In this document: positions 5,085 to 6,177 of the stretch, one piece after another
How positions within the stretch are numbered: the first letter of the stretch is position 1
Layout: each line of letters opens with the position of its first letter
Source of the DNA: Verrucomicrobiales bacterium
GTDB lineage: Bacteria > Verrucomicrobiota > Verrucomicrobiia > Verrucomicrobiales > V1-33
Direction of reading: 5' to 3'
DNA: 6,177 nucleotides
NCBI GenBank assembly: GCA_023253575.1
Contig: JALRGB010000066.1
Span: 1 to 6,177 of the forward strand
Translations under genes and position numbers: made by a program
The notes under the pieces: model-generated
Told to the model about the DNA's origin: nothing
Databases searched by the model: none
The model's input: only the letters and a program-made list of their open reading frames with translations

Positions 5085-6177
5085 ATGAACAACTTTACCC
5101 CCAGAGCCCAGCAAGTGCTTGCGCTCGCCCGCAAAGAGGCAGACCGCTTCAACCACAATTACGTCGGTACCGAACACTTGTTGCTCGGGCTGATCAAGTT
5201 GGGCCAGGGCGTCGCCGTCAACGTGCTTCAGAAGCTCGGTCTCGATTTGGAGACGGTGCGCATGGAGGTTGAGAAACAAGTCGGCACTGGTTCTGATCAG
5301 CAGATGATGGGCAATATCCCGTATACTCCGCGGGTGAAAAAAGTGCTCGCTTTGGCTGGTAAGGAGGCGCGCGCCCTGAATCACAGTTATGTCGGCACCG
5401 AGCACATTTTGCTCGGCCTGCTCCGCGAAGGGGAAGGCGTGGCCGCCCGTGTCCTGAAGTCGCTAGACGTCGACATCGAGCGCACACGTCAAGAAATCCT
5501 CAAAGAATTGGATCCCAATTTCACTCCCAGCGACGAAGAGGAAGGTGCCACCGAGGCATTTGGCCAGTCGCCGGAAGGTGGCAAAGAGACGGCCTCGGCG
5601 GGGGGCGGGAAAAAAGACAGTAAAATGCCAGCCCTGCGTGCCTTTGGCCGCGACTTGACCGAACTCGCTCAAAAAGGCGAAATGGATCCAGTCATCGGTC
5701 GGCAAGGCGAAATCGAGCGGGTCATCCAAATCCTCTGCCGCCGGACCAAAAATAATCCCGTCCTCATCGGCGAAGCCGGTGTCGGCAAAACCGCTATCGT
5801 CGAAGGACTGGCTCAGGAAATCGTCGGCGGCAATGTGCCGGAAATCCTGCGCGATAAAAAAGTCATCACCCTCGACCTCGCCCTGATGGTCGCAGGTACC
5901 AAATACCGCGGCCAGTTCGAAGAACGCATCAAGGCCGTCATGGATGAGATCCGGCGTAATAAAAATATCATCCTCTTCATCGACGAACTTCATACCATCG
6001 TCGGAGCCGGGAGCGCGGAAGGCGCCATGGACGCCAGCAACATCATCAAACCCGCCCTCTCCCGCGGTGAAATGCAATGCGTCGGCGCCACCACCCTGAC
6101 AGAATATCGCAAATACATCGAAAAAGACGCCGCCCTCGAACGCCGGTTCCAGACGGTCAAAGTCGAGGAACCAAGCG
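5085..6177 (+). CDS. clpC: ClpC, AAA+ unfoldase of the ClpCP protease (N-terminal part, runs off the window)
   Basis: ClpC is a cytoplasmic hexameric HSP100 ATPase that unfolds substrate proteins and threads them into ClpP. The visible 364 residues show two Clp-N repeats (~2-66 and ~79-143), both with the TPR...VLALA.KEA and N(H)xYVGTEHxLLGL pattern. Then comes a Glu-rich, then Gly/Lys-rich linker (~144-180) and the start of the first AAA+ module. This has Walker A GEAGVGKT (229-236), pore-loop KYRG (Tyr274), Walker B ILFIDE (296-301), sensor-1 GATT (334-337) and the arginine finger in LERRF (353-354). The rest of D1, any UVR middle domain and D2 lie outside the window, so ClpC is chosen over ClpA or ClpB from the paired Clp-N repeats and strong similarity to ClpC/MecB. 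The ATG at 5085 begins the canonical MNNFTPRAQQVL start; only a weak GGCGG lies 10 nt before it. The frame is open to the last base, with sigma-54 and sigma-70 promoter matches upstream. Confidence 0.95.
   Translation, partial: MNNFTPRAQQVLALARKEADRFNHNYVGTEHLLLGLIKLGQGVAVNVLQKLGLDLETVRMEVEKQVGTGSDQQMMGNIPYTPRVKKVLALAGKEARALNHSYVGTEHILLGLLREGEGVAARVLKSLDVDIERTRQEILKELDPNFTPSDEEEGATEAFGQSPEGGKETASAGGGKKDSKMPALRAFGRDLTELAQKGEMDPVIGRQGEIERVIQILCRRTKNNPVLIGEAGVGKTAIVEGLAQEIVGGNVPEILRDKKVITLDLALMVAGTKYRGQFEERIKAVMDEIRRNKNIILFIDELHTIVGAGSAEGAMDASNIIKPALSRGEMQCVGATTLTEYRKYIEKDAALERRFQTVKVEEPS

Noticed and set aside
5463..6077. Minus-strand 204-residue open frame
   Set aside because: It is antisense to clpC, whose motifs are unmistakable. 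The frame is open only as a by-product of clpC codon use.
1..6177. CRISPR array, tRNA, rRNA, transposase or phage genes
   Set aside because: I found no regularly spaced repeats, cloverleaf, conserved rRNA segments or transposase or phage motifs on either strand.

Overview
The window looks like chromosomal DNA of a fairly GC-rich member of the Verrucomicrobiota, possibly Opitutae-like. This rests on three inferences: a secreted protein ending in the 'W-x-L-V...FFRL' tail common in that phylum, a ClpC with a long Gly/Lys-rich linker after its N-domain, and mostly weak or absent Shine-Dalgarno sequences. No rRNA, tRNA, CRISPR array, insertion sequence or phage gene is visible.

Layout. (1) At the left edge, minus strand, lies the N-terminal half of tsaD (tRNA t6A synthesis). 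It ends at an in-frame stop about 15 bases inside the window, just where the family's conserved SGGHT segment should be. (2) A gap of about 210 bp holds an 11-bp direct repeat, a perfect 7-bp inverted repeat and a possible short leader ORF that overlaps the next start codon as ATGA. (3) A 796-residue secreted protein on the plus strand has a signal peptide, three copies of a ~165-residue 'LGMDFDV' domain, two fibronectin-III-like spacers and a short C-terminal domain. (4) Convergent to it, after a 30-bp gap with a possible terminator hairpin, is a 549-residue soluble PAS-histidine kinase-receiver hybrid on the minus strand. (5) A divergent control region of 330 bp separates the kinase from clpC. 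(6) clpC (AAA+ unfoldase of the ClpCP protease) runs on the plus strand and off the right edge.

The most notable element is the control region. It contains an exact match to the sigma-54 promoter consensus (TGGCACG-N4-TTGCAT), with dyad-symmetric TCTCA/TGAGA repeats about 110-145 bp upstream of the predicted start, the usual position for enhancer-binding-protein sites. A separate sigma-70-like promoter with a perfect TATAAT lies next to clpC. Together these suggest that clpC has a housekeeping promoter plus an activator-dependent sigma-54 promoter. Whether the neighbouring hybrid kinase feeds that control is speculative.

I do not see an obviously new multi-gene system. The points most worth following are the dual clpC promoter, the interrupted tsaD and the repeat protein with mosaic codon use.
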